The notes under the pieces: generated by a model
What the model saw: the letters and a program-made list of their open reading frames with translations, nothing else
Database searches by the model: none
Told to the model about the DNA's origin: nothing
Translations under genes and position numbers: made by a program
Shown: positions 8,376 to 17,072 of the stretch, piece by piece
Position numbering within the stretch: position 1 is the first letter of the stretch
Layout of the letters: each line of letters starts with the position of its first letter
From: an uncultured Paracoccaceae bacterium
Lineage (GTDB): Bacteria; Pseudomonadota; Alphaproteobacteria; Rhodobacterales; Rhodobacteraceae
Reading direction: 5' to 3'
Length of the DNA: 64,000 nt
Assembly (NCBI GenBank): GCA_958439195.1
Contig: OY288156.1
Span: forward strand, 93,501 to 157,500

Positions 8376-8940
8376 GATGCCGCTTCGCCCCCGCTTCGTG
8401 CCTGCCCTCGCCGCCGCCTATGCGGCGACCTATGCCTTGGCGCTTCTCAACACGTCCCCCGACCGGCTCATCCTTGCCGCCATCCTCGCCGCCCCGCTGA
8501 TCTGGCTTAGCCAGACAGACATCACCCGCCACGAAATCCCCAATACCGCCACTGCGATTATCGCCCTGTCGGGTCTGGTTTTCCAGTGGCATCTGCACGG
8601 CCCGACACCGCCCTTCCTTGCCACCCTCGCCACCGCCGCCGCGCTGACCGCCGCCGCATGGCTGGCTGGCGGCTGGTATTTCCGACGCACCGGGGCAGAG
8701 GCGCTGGGGATCGGTGATGCCAAACTCATCGGGGCCGGAACGCTCTGCCTCGGCGCGGGGCAGGTCTGGGCGATGATCTTCGTGGCTGCTACCGGCGGCA
8801 TTGTCGCCGCGCTGCTGGCGCGAAAGCGGGGCAGGGGGGATGACGCCCCTGCACAGACGGGCCTCGCTTTTGGACCCTTCCTGGCTTATGCAATATTCAT
8901 CTTCGTGACCTTCCCTCTGCCCGGACCCATCGCGCCATGA
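8374..8940 (+). CDS. gspO: Prepilin peptidase, A24 family (GspO/CpaA-like, peptidase domain only)
   Basis: About 188 residues of multi-spanning membrane protein. The two catalytic aspartates of A24 leader peptidases are visible in SQTDITRHEIPN and in GIGDAKLIGAG (GxGD motif). The N-terminal cysteine-rich methyltransferase domain of full PilD/GspO is absent, so it resembles the short CpaA/TadV form. It would cleave the leaders of the neighbouring pseudopilins GspG, I, J and K. Starts at 8374 and 8377 are both ATG; either overlaps the divergent gspK start. The 3' end overlaps gspG (ATGA). Confidence 0.8.
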   Translation: MMPLRPRFVPALAAAYAATYALALLNTSPDRLILAAILAAPLIWLSQTDITRHEIPNTATAIIALSGLVFQWHLHGPTPPFLATLATAAALTAAAWLAGGWYFRRTGAEALGIGDAKLIGAGTLCLGAGQVWAMIFVAATGGIVAALLARKRGRGDDAPAQTGLAFGPFLAYAIFIFVTFPLPGPIAP

Positions 8941-9365
8941 CCCGCCGCACCGTCATCAGAAACCCAAAGGCTGGCGTAACCTTGCTGGAGGTGATGATCG
9001 TTCTGGCCGTTATCGCGCTGATCGTGGGCTTTGGCGCGCCCCGGCTGATGGAAAGTTTCGGCCGCGCCAAATCGCAGGCGGCCGAGGTGGCGATGGCCAA
9101 CCTCAAAGGTGCCGTGCAACTGTTCTACATCGACACCGGCCGCTATCCCACCACGGACGAAGGGTTGTCTGCCCTGATCACCGCGCCGTCCGATGTGGCC
9201 GGATGGAAAGGCCCCTATCTTGATGGCGACGCTGATCTGGCCGATCCTTGGGGCCGCGCCTTCACCTATGCCGCCCCAGGCACTTCCGGCCCCTTCTCCC
9301 TGTCCACCCTTGGCCGTGATGGTCAACCTGGCGGCACGGGCGAAGACAGTGACATCTCACTCTGA
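8937..9365 (+). CDS. gspG: Type II secretion major pseudopilin GspG
   Basis: A 142-residue major pseudopilin. The leader RRTVIRNPKAG is followed by VTLLEVMIVLAVIALIVGFGAPRLM, with Glu at the +5 position after the cleavage Gly. The globular part contains the GspG signatures YIDTGRYPTTDEGLSALI and GPYLDGDADLADPWGRAFTYAAPG (calcium loop region), ending in GRDGQPGGTGEDSDI. It is translationally coupled to the prepilin peptidase. Its 3' end overlaps by 43 bases the 3' end of gspJ, which is read from the other strand. Confidence 0.9.
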   Translation: MTRRTVIRNPKAGVTLLEVMIVLAVIALIVGFGAPRLMESFGRAKSQAAEVAMANLKGAVQLFYIDTGRYPTTDEGLSALITAPSDVAGWKGPYLDGDADLADPWGRAFTYAAPGTSGPFSLSTLGRDGQPGGTGEDSDISL

Positions 9366-9919
9366 CGCGCCTTTCGGGCCGGAATCACCGTCAAGGGCGG
9401 CATAACCCGCTGCCCATCCGTATACTCCAGCCGGATAAGATCGGGCGGGGCGGTTGCCGCTTCTGGCCAATCCGCACGCCATTCCACCCGGTCGCCCGGC
9501 CCCGGCGCACCGAAATAGCGAAGTCCCGTCACCTCCCCCACAGGGACCAGCACCACCGACAGCGCACCATCCCCAGTCCCGGAACCGGCCTCTGCCCGCA
9601 CCGCGCCCCCTTCGCCGGACACCCGCACCGCCACAAGTTCCGCAGCCGTCAACGGCGGTGTATCGATCAGCGTGAAAAACGTGACACCCCCCGCATCCCC
9701 GATCAGCCGCGCGCCTAAAGGCATCTCCTCCAGCCATCGGCGCAGGGTGACGCGGGCGGATATGCGGTCCACATCCGTGGCCTCCCCCCCCACCCGCGCC
9801 AAGGCCCGCCCCATCAACCCCAGCGATGACGACAAGATCAGCGCCGCCGCCGCCATCACCCACAGCGCGATCAGCAGCTCCAGAAGCGTCACCCCGGCCC
9901 GGCCGTTGCGCCGCGTCAC
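9323..9919 (-). CDS. gspJ: Type II secretion minor pseudopilin GspJ-like
   Basis: About 198 residues. It starts VTRRNGRAGVTLLELLIALWVMAAAALI, a prepilin leader with cleavage Gly and Glu at +5, followed by a 160-residue globular domain with ARVTLRRWLEEMPLGARLI. GTG 9919 is chosen because it overlaps the gspI stop (GTGA). The longer open frame upstream lies within gspI and is not likely used. The assignment as J rather than H rests on its length and its position after gspI. Confidence 0.72.
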   Translation of the reverse strand: MTRRNGRAGVTLLELLIALWVMAAAALILSSSLGLMGRALARVGGEATDVDRISARVTLRRWLEEMPLGARLIGDAGGVTFFTLIDTPPLTAAELVAVRVSGEGGAVRAEAGSGTGDGALSVVLVPVGEVTGLRYFGAPGPGDRVEWRADWPEAATAPPDLIRLEYTDGQRVMPPLTVIPARKARQSEMSLSSPVPPG

Positions 9920-10284
9920 GGCCCGCCCTCCGCCAGCAGCGCCCGCAGCACCACCCCCCGCGCCCGGTTCCCCGCGCGCCAGACCATCACCGTCGCCTCC
10001 TGCAACCCCGCGCCGCCCGATGAAACCGACAGCTCCCACCGCCAATCGGGCGCGGCGCTGCCCGTGGCGAGCGTCGCATCGCGGGTGACGGCATATTCAT
10101 CCAACACCGACCGCGCCAGTTCCGTGCCCCAGGCTGCATCCGACCGCTGCCCAACCTGCCCAACAGTTCGGCCCACACCCCCAAGAGCCACGCCCAGAAC
10201 AAGCGCCAGAATGGCCATGGCCAGCATCGCTTCCAGCAGGGAAAACCCCCGCCGCCTGTTGCGCCGCTTAGAAGGCCAGATCAT
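9916..10284 (-). CDS. gspI: Type II secretion minor pseudopilin GspI-like
   Basis: About 122 residues. The leader MIWPSKRRNRRRG precedes FSLLEAMLAMAILALVLGVALGGVGR, the prepilin helix with Glu at +5. The globular part includes WGTELARSVLDEYAVTRD, similar in placement to GspI. ATG 10284 overlaps the end of gspF by 17 bases and gives a leader of normal length. A longer frame upstream in gspF is ignored. Confidence 0.75.
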   Translation of the reverse strand: MIWPSKRRNRRRGFSLLEAMLAMAILALVLGVALGGVGRTVGQVGQRSDAAWGTELARSVLDEYAVTRDATLATGSAAPDWRWELSVSSGGAGLQEATVMVWRAGNRARGVVLRALLAEGGP

Positions 10285-11475
10285 TGATCGACAGCACCGC
10301 CCCCATGATGGAATAGACCAGCGCCCCCACAACGCCCCCGATAATCAGGGTCAGGATCGGCGTCAGCAGGCGCAAAAGACGCTGGGTGCTTTGGTCCAAC
10401 TGCCCCTGCACACTCTGCGACAGGGCCTCCAACACCGGGATCAGCGCATTCGCCTCTTCGCCCACGCGGAACAATTCCCGCACCATCGGCGGCAACCGCC
10501 CACCCTTTGCCAGCGCGACATGCGCCCGCTCGCCCCGCTCCAACGCCGCCGTCGCCGCGCGCAGATCGGGGGCAAAGGGGCCAACCGGATCGGCCTCTGC
10601 CATCCCGCGCAACGCCTCGGCCAAGGGGCGCCCCGCCTTCAACATCAACGCCAGCGACCGCACCAACGCCAGCAGCGCCGCATCCCGCATCAACGGCCCG
10701 AACAGCGGCAGGCGAAACACCACCCGCCCCCATCCCGCCCGCAGCCCCCAGATGACCACGGACACCCCGGACCCCAGCCCCAGCAAAAGCAACACCCACC
10801 ATCCCCGGATCAGTTCACCCAGCCCGTTGAAAAACGCCAGCGAAGCAGGCATGTCCCGCCCCTCGCCCTGAAACAGCGGGGCCAGCGCCGGGGCCAGCGT
10901 CAGCGCCACGATCAGCAGCACCGCCACCGCCGCCACGATCAGGATCGCCGGATACAGCAACGCCGTTGCCACCTGCCCGCGCAACTGATCCTGCAACCGC
11001 AACAGCCGCGCCAAATCGGTCAACTGTTCGGGCATCGCATCCGATTGCCCCCCCGCCCGCAACAGCGACAGGAACACCGGTGCCACCTTCGGCCCCGCCT
11101 GTTCAAACGCCGCCGCCAGCGGCATGCCTTCTGCCACCACCGCGCCGTCCGCTCCAGCCGGTCGCGCGTATCGGCCCGATCCGTGCCTTGCGCCAATATC
11201 CGCAACATCTCCAACGCGGGCAGGCGCACACGCAGCATGGTGGCCATCTGTTCCGCCAGCGCCGCCTGCTCGCCCAAGGCCAGCGCCCCGCCTGACAGGC
11301 TGATTTCGCGCTTCCACCACGGCTGCGATGCCGCCACCGCGCCTTCGGTCAACTCGACAACGGTCAGGCCCAGCGCCCGCAGCGTTTCCACCGCCGCCGC
11401 CTCGGACGGGCTGTCCAGCGTCCCGGTTTCCACCGTGCCGCGCGCGCCATAGGCCCTGTATCCATAGGTGGGCAT
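10268..11475 (-). pseudogene. gspF: Type II secretion inner-membrane platform protein GspF, interrupted by a one-base frameshift
   Basis: The N-terminal part reads from ATG 11475 (MPTYGYRAYGARGTVETGTL, then LSGGALALGEQAALAEQMATML) in one frame down to LERT. The remainder (DGAVVAEGMPLAAAFEQAGPKVAPVF through three transmembrane segments to the C-terminus) is in the -1 frame. The switch falls at about 11144-11160. The whole locus is 1,208 bases, one short of the 1,209 needed for a 402-residue protein, the usual GspF length. This points to a single-base deletion, either real or a sequencing error in a GC-rich run. All other gsp genes look intact. GspF anchors the ATPase GspE to the membrane. Confidence 0.8.
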
Positions 11476-11498
11476 GGCCCCGCCCCCCGCCTTGCGCG

Positions 11499-13511
11499 CT
11501 ATTCGATCACATCGCTGACGGAATGGCGCGGGCGGCCCAACCCGCTTTCCAGCGTGGAATTCGCCCCCGACAGTTTCGTCCGCCAATAGGCCGTGGCTGA
11601 ATTGGCATCGTGATCGTTCAGAATCACCCGCGGCCGGATCAGGATCAGCAACTCGGTCCGGCCCCGGCGGCTGTCCTTGCTGCGGAACAGATTGCCCACC
11701 ACCGGAACGCGGCCCAGCCCCGGCACCTCTGACCGCGTCATCCGGTCGGATTCCTGCACCAACCCACCCAAAGCCAGCGTCTGCCCATCCACCAGCGCAA
11801 CCGAAGTCTGCACCTTGCGCTGCCGGATGGTCGGCGAATCGATGCCTGATGTTTCTGTCTCCGCCACGTCACTGACTTCCTGGCTGATCTCCAGCGTCAC
11901 CCGGCCTCCGGCCCCGATGCGCGGACGCACCCGCAGGATGATGCCGGTATCGCGGTATTCCACCTGGCTCAAGATCGGCGCACCCGCCGTCTGGTCCTGC
12001 GCTTGCGACGTCACGATCGGCACCTGATCACCGATTTGCAGGATGCCTTCCTTGTTGTCGATCACCATCAGCGTGGGGGCAGAGATGATCTTCACATCCG
12101 TCACCGCCGCCAGCGCCGACAGCGCAACATCCGCGCTGCCCGTGCCGAACACGGCGGTAAATCCGGTATCATTCCCCGCCACCGCCCCGGCCTGATTCGA
12201 AAAGCGGAAATCGAAATTCCCATTCTCGAAGAACCAGCGCGTGCCGATATCCAGACGGTCATTCAGCGTCACCTCGGCAATCGTCGCCTCCAGCAACACC
12301 TGACGTGCCGGGCTGTCCAACTCACGCAAAAGCCCCTCAATCTCGGCATGTTGCGCACGCGGCGCCCGCACGACCAGCGCATTTCGGCTGTCATCGGCGG
12401 CCACCCGCGTGCCCGTTGTAGCCCCCAGCGCGGCCTCGCCCTCGCCTTCCACCACATCCCCCGCGCCCAAGAGGTTGGCCAGAATCGGGGCCACCTCCAC
12501 CGCGCTGCGGTTTTGCAGGTTATAGGTCGCCAGATACTGCCCCGAACCGGGGCCGGGGCGATCAAGTTCCCGGATCCAGCCCACCGCGCGGTCCAGATAG
12601 GCCGCGCGCGACGAAATCACCAGAACCGACCCAAGCCGTTCATTCGGCACAAACTCCACCACACCGCGCAGCGCCCCGCCCTCTTCGGTTTCAAACAGAG
12701 CCTGCGCCTGTTCCACCACCGCCTCCGGTTCGCCCGATGTCAGCCGCACCAGAGCGACCGATTTGCCCGACAGCACATCAACGTCGAAAATATTCAACGC
12801 ATCCAGCGCACTTTCCGTCACATCCGCCGGGCCGGACAGCAACAGGATGTTGCGCCGCGAATCCGGCACCACGTTCAAACCCTGATCAATCTGCGGCTTC
12901 AGCAGGTTCAGCATCTCGGACGCCGACACATATTGCAGCGGCGCCACGATGATCGACGATCCGCCGCGCCCGCCCTGTCCGGCCAGACGGAAACTGGATG
13001 ATCCCGAAACCCCGGCCACGATCTGCACCGTGTCGCCCGATTTCTGCATCCGCGCGCCATTGGCCCCCAGCGCCGCATCGAACAGGTCCAGAAGCACCTC
13101 ACGCGGGACAGGGCTGGTGGTCTGGATCGTGATCCGCCCCTGCACGCCGTCGGCCACCACGTAATCCAGCCCCAAAGTATCGGCCAGCACCGCCTTTGCC
13201 GCGGCCTCGATGGACGCATTCACAAGGCTGATTTCCACATTCCCGCCGCCCGCTGTGCGAATCTCGGCCCGCGCGGCACTGTCTCCAAGCGCATCGCTGT
13301 CGAACACCACGTCCGATCCGCGCTGCATCGCAACCCTGTCGCCATCAGCGGCCAGCCCGAACCGCGCCCCGCCACTGCCGGATGCCCCGCTGCTGCGCGC
13401 CCCATCCGGGCCAAAAGCCCCGGCGCTGCGCCCACGGCTCTGCTCGACGCAAGCGCCCAGCAGCACCGCCACAGCGGCGCAAAATGCGATGACAACTCCC
13501 CGTTTACGCAT
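11499..13511 (-). CDS. gspD: Type II secretion outer-membrane secretin GspD
   Basis: A 670-residue secretin. A lipoprotein-type signal peptide ends in LLGAC (lipobox, Cys near residue 21). N-domains follow (VNASIEAAAKAVLADTLGLDYVV; several KH-like repeats with VVPDSRRNILLLSG and RVAADDSRNALVV). The C-terminal secretin pore shows LLEATIAEVTLNDRLDIGTRW, APTLMVIDNKEGILQIGDQVPI, VEYRDTGIILRVRPRI and the final VPGLGRVPVVGNLFRSKDSRRGRTELLILIRPRVI. It forms the outer-membrane channel. The lipobox may replace a separate pilotin. The gene lies 23 bases upstream of gspF. Confidence 0.92.
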   Translation of the reverse strand: MRKRGVVIAFCAAVAVLLGACVEQSRGRSAGAFGPDGARSSGASGSGGARFGLAADGDRVAMQRGSDVVFDSDALGDSAARAEIRTAGGGNVEISLVNASIEAAAKAVLADTLGLDYVVADGVQGRITIQTTSPVPREVLLDLFDAALGANGARMQKSGDTVQIVAGVSGSSSFRLAGQGGRGGSSIIVAPLQYVSASEMLNLLKPQIDQGLNVVPDSRRNILLLSGPADVTESALDALNIFDVDVLSGKSVALVRLTSGEPEAVVEQAQALFETEEGGALRGVVEFVPNERLGSVLVISSRAAYLDRAVGWIRELDRPGPGSGQYLATYNLQNRSAVEVAPILANLLGAGDVVEGEGEAALGATTGTRVAADDSRNALVVRAPRAQHAEIEGLLRELDSPARQVLLEATIAEVTLNDRLDIGTRWFFENGNFDFRFSNQAGAVAGNDTGFTAVFGTGSADVALSALAAVTDVKIISAPTLMVIDNKEGILQIGDQVPIVTSQAQDQTAGAPILSQVEYRDTGIILRVRPRIGAGGRVTLEISQEVSDVAETETSGIDSPTIRQRKVQTSVALVDGQTLALGGLVQESDRMTRSEVPGLGRVPVVGNLFRSKDSRRGRTELLILIRPRVILNDHDANSATAYWRTKLSGANSTLESGLGRPRHSVSDVIE

Positions 13512-13544
13512 GGCGTGATGACCCCGAACCCTGTTCCGGCTTAG

Positions 13545-14033
13545 CTACTGCCCGAACATATTAACAGTTATTTCTTTACCTTCATTTCGCAGAACAACCT
13601 GATCCCGGCCAATGCGAAGCACTTTAAATCCTTGAAATTCTTCACCTTCTTGCAAGATCACATCTGGTGTGTCCGGGGCAAGCGACAGGATGGCACGGGG
13701 GCGGTTGCCATCATTCAAATAGCCCAGCATCCGAACAGGGGGGGGAAGGGGGGTGGATTCAGGGGTGGGGGATTCGGTCTGCACCACCGTCTCAACGGGC
13801 TGCCGACCGGGTTGAAAAAGCGGCCGCGCGCTCAGGCTGTCCAAATCAACCGCCGTCACCTGCCCCCCGACGTCGGGCGCATCCGCCCCGCTTTGGGCAG
13901 GTCCGGTCGTGCCTGCGCGGCCCTGCCCATCGGGCACAGTTGCCGCCACCTCCAGCGCATCCAACCGCACCAGCGCCAGCACGGCCACCGCCCCGATCAG
14001 CGCCAGATGCAACACGGGCGGCCACCAGCGCAT
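13545..14033 (-). CDS. gspC: Type II secretion GspC-like protein
   Basis: A 162-residue bitopic protein. It has one N-terminal transmembrane helix (VLHLALIGAVAVLALVRL), a Pro/Thr-rich linker and a C-terminal HR-like domain (VRMLGYLNDGNRPRAILSLAPDTPDVILQEGEEFQGFKVLRI) ending in NEGKEITVNMFG. That layout matches GspC/PilP-type proteins linking the inner-membrane complex to the secretin. ATG 14033 overlaps the gspM stop (ATGA). It is short because no PDZ domain is present. Confidence 0.68.
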   Translation of the reverse strand: MRWWPPVLHLALIGAVAVLALVRLDALEVAATVPDGQGRAGTTGPAQSGADAPDVGGQVTAVDLDSLSARPLFQPGRQPVETVVQTESPTPESTPLPPPVRMLGYLNDGNRPRAILSLAPDTPDVILQEGEEFQGFKVLRIGRDQVVLRNEGKEITVNMFGQ

Positions 14034-14578
14034 CACCCCGCCCCCCCGTTCAGCAATCCCCAAACCGTCAACCGCAGCGACAAACGCAGCGCAACCCGCC
14101 CGTCCATATCCTGCGCCACATCCTGCGGCACCAACATCAGCGACGACAGGCCCAACCGGGGGGCCTGCCGTTCCAGCGCATCCAGAAACGCCATCACATC
14201 CGGCAGATCGCCCTCGCCCTCCACCGTCAACGCGGCCGCAGGCAGGGTCAACCCGTCTGGCGGCACCCCTGCTGCCAGACTGGACAGCGCCACATCATGC
14301 GCCCGCGCCAAACGTGTCAGCCGTTCCTGCATCGCCACCCCGGCCTCGGCCACCCCGGCCTGCGGCAACACCACGTCGGCAGGCAGCGCCGCATCGTCGT
14401 CGGCGGCCTGAAATCCCGCAATCCGCGTCTCCAGCGCCGCCACCTCGGCCCGCGCCTCGGCCAAGGCATCCGCCGTCCCCGCCACCCGCGCCTGCAACGG
14501 CCCCGTGGCCAGCCAGAACCCGCCCGCTGCAACAACAATCCCCAGCAGCGCAAGGATCAAGCCCATAATCCGGCTCAT
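14033..14578 (-). CDS. gspM: Type II secretion GspM/PilO-like protein
   Basis: A 181-residue bitopic protein. It has a short cytoplasmic tail, one transmembrane helix (MGLILALLGIVVAAGGFWLATG), a coiled coil (LAEARAEVAALETRIAGFQ) and a ferredoxin-like periplasmic domain with VEGEGDLPDVMAFLDALERQAPRLGLSSLML. This is the GspM/PilO plan. It partners GspL, whose gene overlaps it directly upstream. Confidence 0.7.
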   Translation of the reverse strand: MSRIMGLILALLGIVVAAGGFWLATGPLQARVAGTADALAEARAEVAALETRIAGFQAADDDAALPADVVLPQAGVAEAGVAMQERLTRLARAHDVALSSLAAGVPPDGLTLPAAALTVEGEGDLPDVMAFLDALERQAPRLGLSSLMLVPQDVAQDMDGRVALRLSLRLTVWGLLNGGAG

Positions 14579-15582
14579 TCCCCACCCCCATCCGCCACAG
14601 CGACATTCAGCAAGAACCGCCGCGCGCCGCTGTCATCCTGCACTGTCACCGCGCCATCCAGATCAACCCGCGCCACCCAGGGCAGGGGGCGGATGGCGGC
14701 AATGACCTGCCCTATCTCCACCTCCGCAAACCCCGACAGGCGCAACTGTTCGCCCTCCAGCGCAAAGCTGGAAATCCACACCTCATCGCCCAGCACGCGG
14801 GTCAGATCGGCCAGCATCGGCAGGCGGCGGTTGTCACGCGCCAGCCGTGCCAGATCGGCCATCCGCGCCGTGCCGATGGCATTCCTCGCCTCTGCCTCGG
14901 CCCGCGCCGCGGCGGCGCTGTCGCGCAGCGTGGCCACGCGGGCGGTTTCCTCGGCCAGCGCAGCATTCAACCCGGCCAAGCGCCAGCCCTGCACCCCGAC
15001 CACCAACAAAAGCAGCGCCAGCGCCGCCACAGGCGCGGCCCGGTTCCAGAACCGTTCGGGCGCATCGGTCTGCGCCCGCGCGTCGATCAACGGCGGCGCG
15101 TCCACGCCATCAATCATCACCCGCCGCACCGTCACCTCGACCTCGCGCAGCAGCTCTGTCAGCCGCGCCTCTTTCAGGATGAACACGTCCGCGCCATCCG
15201 CCACGGGAACATGCCGCCAAACCAAGCCCTCCGCCTGCCCCGGCATGGATTGGCGCATCTGAATGGCCACCGCGCCGCCCAGATCGCGCCGCCCCACACC
15301 GGGCAGGGCCAACCCCCGCCGCAAGAACAACTCCGGCGCAAGCCGCAGGTCCACCGCCCCGCGCCGTCCCGCCATCAACAGCGCCGCACGGGCCGGGTCT
15401 GTCAGGGGCAGCGTATCAATGCGCACCGACCGAACGGCGCGCGGCGGCAACCCGGCCCGCAGCAGAAAGGCCGGGATCACCCCGTCTGTCATCCGTTCCG
15501 CCAACCCTTGCCACGGCGCCCCTGCCTGCCCCACCCGATCCCCCGATCGCACCCGCCCGCAACGGACGGGCCAAAAGTTCAT
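14575..15582 (-). CDS. gspL: Type II secretion GspL/PilN-like protein
   Basis: A 335-residue protein with a cytoplasmic actin-like N-terminal half, a transmembrane helix (APVAALALLLLVVGVQGWRL), a coiled coil (AALAEETARVATLRDSAAAARAEAEA) and a PilN-type periplasmic domain (RLPMLADLTRVLGDEVWISSFALEGEQLRLSGFAE). It would recruit GspE to the membrane. ATG 15582 is the first start that excludes the region shared with gspE, which is read the other way. Overlap with gspM suggests a gspL-M-C-D-F-I-J-K order of transcription on this strand. Confidence 0.75.
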   Translation of the reverse strand: MNFWPVRCGRVRSGDRVGQAGAPWQGLAERMTDGVIPAFLLRAGLPPRAVRSVRIDTLPLTDPARAALLMAGRRGAVDLRLAPELFLRRGLALPGVGRRDLGGAVAIQMRQSMPGQAEGLVWRHVPVADGADVFILKEARLTELLREVEVTVRRVMIDGVDAPPLIDARAQTDAPERFWNRAAPVAALALLLLVVGVQGWRLAGLNAALAEETARVATLRDSAAAARAEAEARNAIGTARMADLARLARDNRRLPMLADLTRVLGDEVWISSFALEGEQLRLSGFAEVEIGQVIAAIRPLPWVARVDLDGAVTVQDDSGARRFLLNVAVADGGGE

Positions 15583-15650
15583 TGACGCGATGCCCGCTCC
15601 TGCGCTCACCTGCTTTACGATTATTAAACAGACCGGGACGGAGCACGCCA
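15583..15650. promoter_or_regulatory. Divergent promoter region of the gspL- and gspE-led T2SS operons
   Basis: Only 68 bases separate the divergent starts of gspL (15582) and gspE (15651). The centre contains an AT-rich run (acgattattaaacag) that stands out from the GC-rich surroundings and probably supplies promoter elements in both directions. GGAG lies about 8 bases before the gspE GTG. No exact -35/-10 pair is assigned. Confidence 0.4.
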
Positions 15651-17072
15651 GTGGCAACCTTGAACGCCGATCTTGCCCGCCTGCTGGCTGAACGTGGTGC
15701 CATTCTAGCCGCCGATCTGACCCGCGCACAGGATCAGGCGGCGGCGGAAAATGCCCTCCTCCACCGTATCCTCATCGACCGTGGTCTGGCAGACGAGGAT
15801 GTCGTCCTTCCCGCCCTCGCCGCCGCGCTGGCCATCCCCTTTGCCGCCGATCCATGGTCCTGCGCGCCACCGGATCGCCCAGCGATGGATCGCCTGACCC
15901 TGCCGTTCCTGCGCAGCCGCGCCGCTGTGCCGCTCATGGCAGCCACAGGCCCGCAACCCGTTCTGATGGCCGATCCGGCCGATACCGCGCTTGTGGCCGA
16001 ACTCTCTTTCCATCTCGACCGCCCCGTCACGCCCCAAGGGGCAACCCTGCGCACTATCCGCGCCCTATTGGCCGACAGCGCCCAAGACGCCGCCGCCCCC
16101 GCCGCCCCCCTCGCCGATTCTGGCAACGATACTCCGGCCCAAAGCGATGACGGCCCCGTCATCCGCTTTGTCGCCGAAACCCTGGCCGAAGCCGTCGCCG
16201 CCGGTGCCTCCGACATCCATTTCGAAGCACTCCCCTCCGGCCTCGCCATCCGCCAGCGCATCAACGGCCTGCTCGGCCCGATGAACACCGATCCGGGCAT
16301 CCCCGCCGCCACCGTCTTTGCCCGGCTCAAGGTGATGGCCCGCGCCAACGTGGCCGAACGCCGCCTTCCCCAAGACGCGCGCTTCTCGGCCACCTTCTCC
16401 GGGCGTCGCATCGATTTTCGCCTCTCCTCCCTGCCCACGCAGAACGGCGAAAGCATTGTCCTGCGCGTCTTGGACCCACAGGCCCTGCGCCTCGGCTGGG
16501 ATCGGCTTGGCTTTGCCCCCGACATGGTCGCCCGCATCACCACCGCCATCGAACGCCCCAGCGGACTGTTCCTTGTCACCGGCCCCACCGGATCGGGCAA
16601 GACCACCACGCTTTACACCGCGCTTCAGCATCTGAATTCCAACCGCCGCAAGATCGTGACAGTCGAAGATCCCGTCGAATACAGCCTTCCGGGCGTGCAA
16701 CAGGTGCAGGTTCAGGAAGACATCGGCCTGACCTTTGCCCGCGTCCTGCGGTCGATCCTGCGCCACGATCCGAACGTCATCATGGTGGGCGAAATTCGTG
16801 ATCCCGAAACCGCCGAAATCGCCTGCCGCGCGGCACAGGTGGGGCGGATGGTCCTGTCCACCCTGCACACCCGCGATGCAAGGGGCGCCCGCACCCGCCT
16901 GGTCGATCTGGGGGTGCCCGATTACATCGTGGGCGATGTCCTGCGCGGGGTTCTTGCTCAGAACCTCGCCCTGTCGGACTGCCCCGACTGCAACGGCGCC
17001 GGTTGCCGCACCTGCGGCTTTACCGGCTCTGCCGCCCGCCGACTCGAAGCAGAGCTGATCACCACAGAATAG
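15651..17072 (+). CDS. gspE: Type II secretion ATPase GspE
   Basis: A 473-residue secretion ATPase. The N-terminal MshEN/N1E-like domain (LARLLAERGAILAADLTRAQDQ, LADEDVVLPALAAALAIPF) is followed by the RecA-like core with Walker A GPTGSGKTTTLYTAL, an Asp box (KIVTVEDPVEY), Walker B IMVGEIRDPETAEIA and a His box (STLHTRDA). The C-terminal zinc motif is CPDC...CRTCG, tighter than the usual long C4 loop. GTG 15651 is chosen for its upstream GGAG. The gene is divergent from gspL although their products interact. Confidence 0.88.
   Translation: MATLNADLARLLAERGAILAADLTRAQDQAAAENALLHRILIDRGLADEDVVLPALAAALAIPFAADPWSCAPPDRPAMDRLTLPFLRSRAAVPLMAATGPQPVLMADPADTALVAELSFHLDRPVTPQGATLRTIRALLADSAQDAAAPAAPLADSGNDTPAQSDDGPVIRFVAETLAEAVAAGASDIHFEALPSGLAIRQRINGLLGPMNTDPGIPAATVFARLKVMARANVAERRLPQDARFSATFSGRRIDFRLSSLPTQNGESIVLRVLDPQALRLGWDRLGFAPDMVARITTAIERPSGLFLVTGPTGSGKTTTLYTALQHLNSNRRKIVTVEDPVEYSLPGVQQVQVQEDIGLTFARVLRSILRHDPNVIMVGEIRDPETAEIACRAAQVGRMVLSTLHTRDARGARTRLVDLGVPDYIVGDVLRGVLAQNLALSDCPDCNGAGCRTCGFTGSAARRLEAELITTE

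Noticed and set aside
11144-11160. Programmed -1 frameshift in gspF
   Set aside because: No X-XXY-YYZ slippery heptamer is visible at the junction; a sequencing error or mutation is simpler.
10064-11452. A 462-codon forward frame rich in Arg, Gln and His opposite gspI and gspF
   Set aside because: Low-complexity composition typical of an antisense frame; the reverse strand encodes recognisable T2SS proteins.
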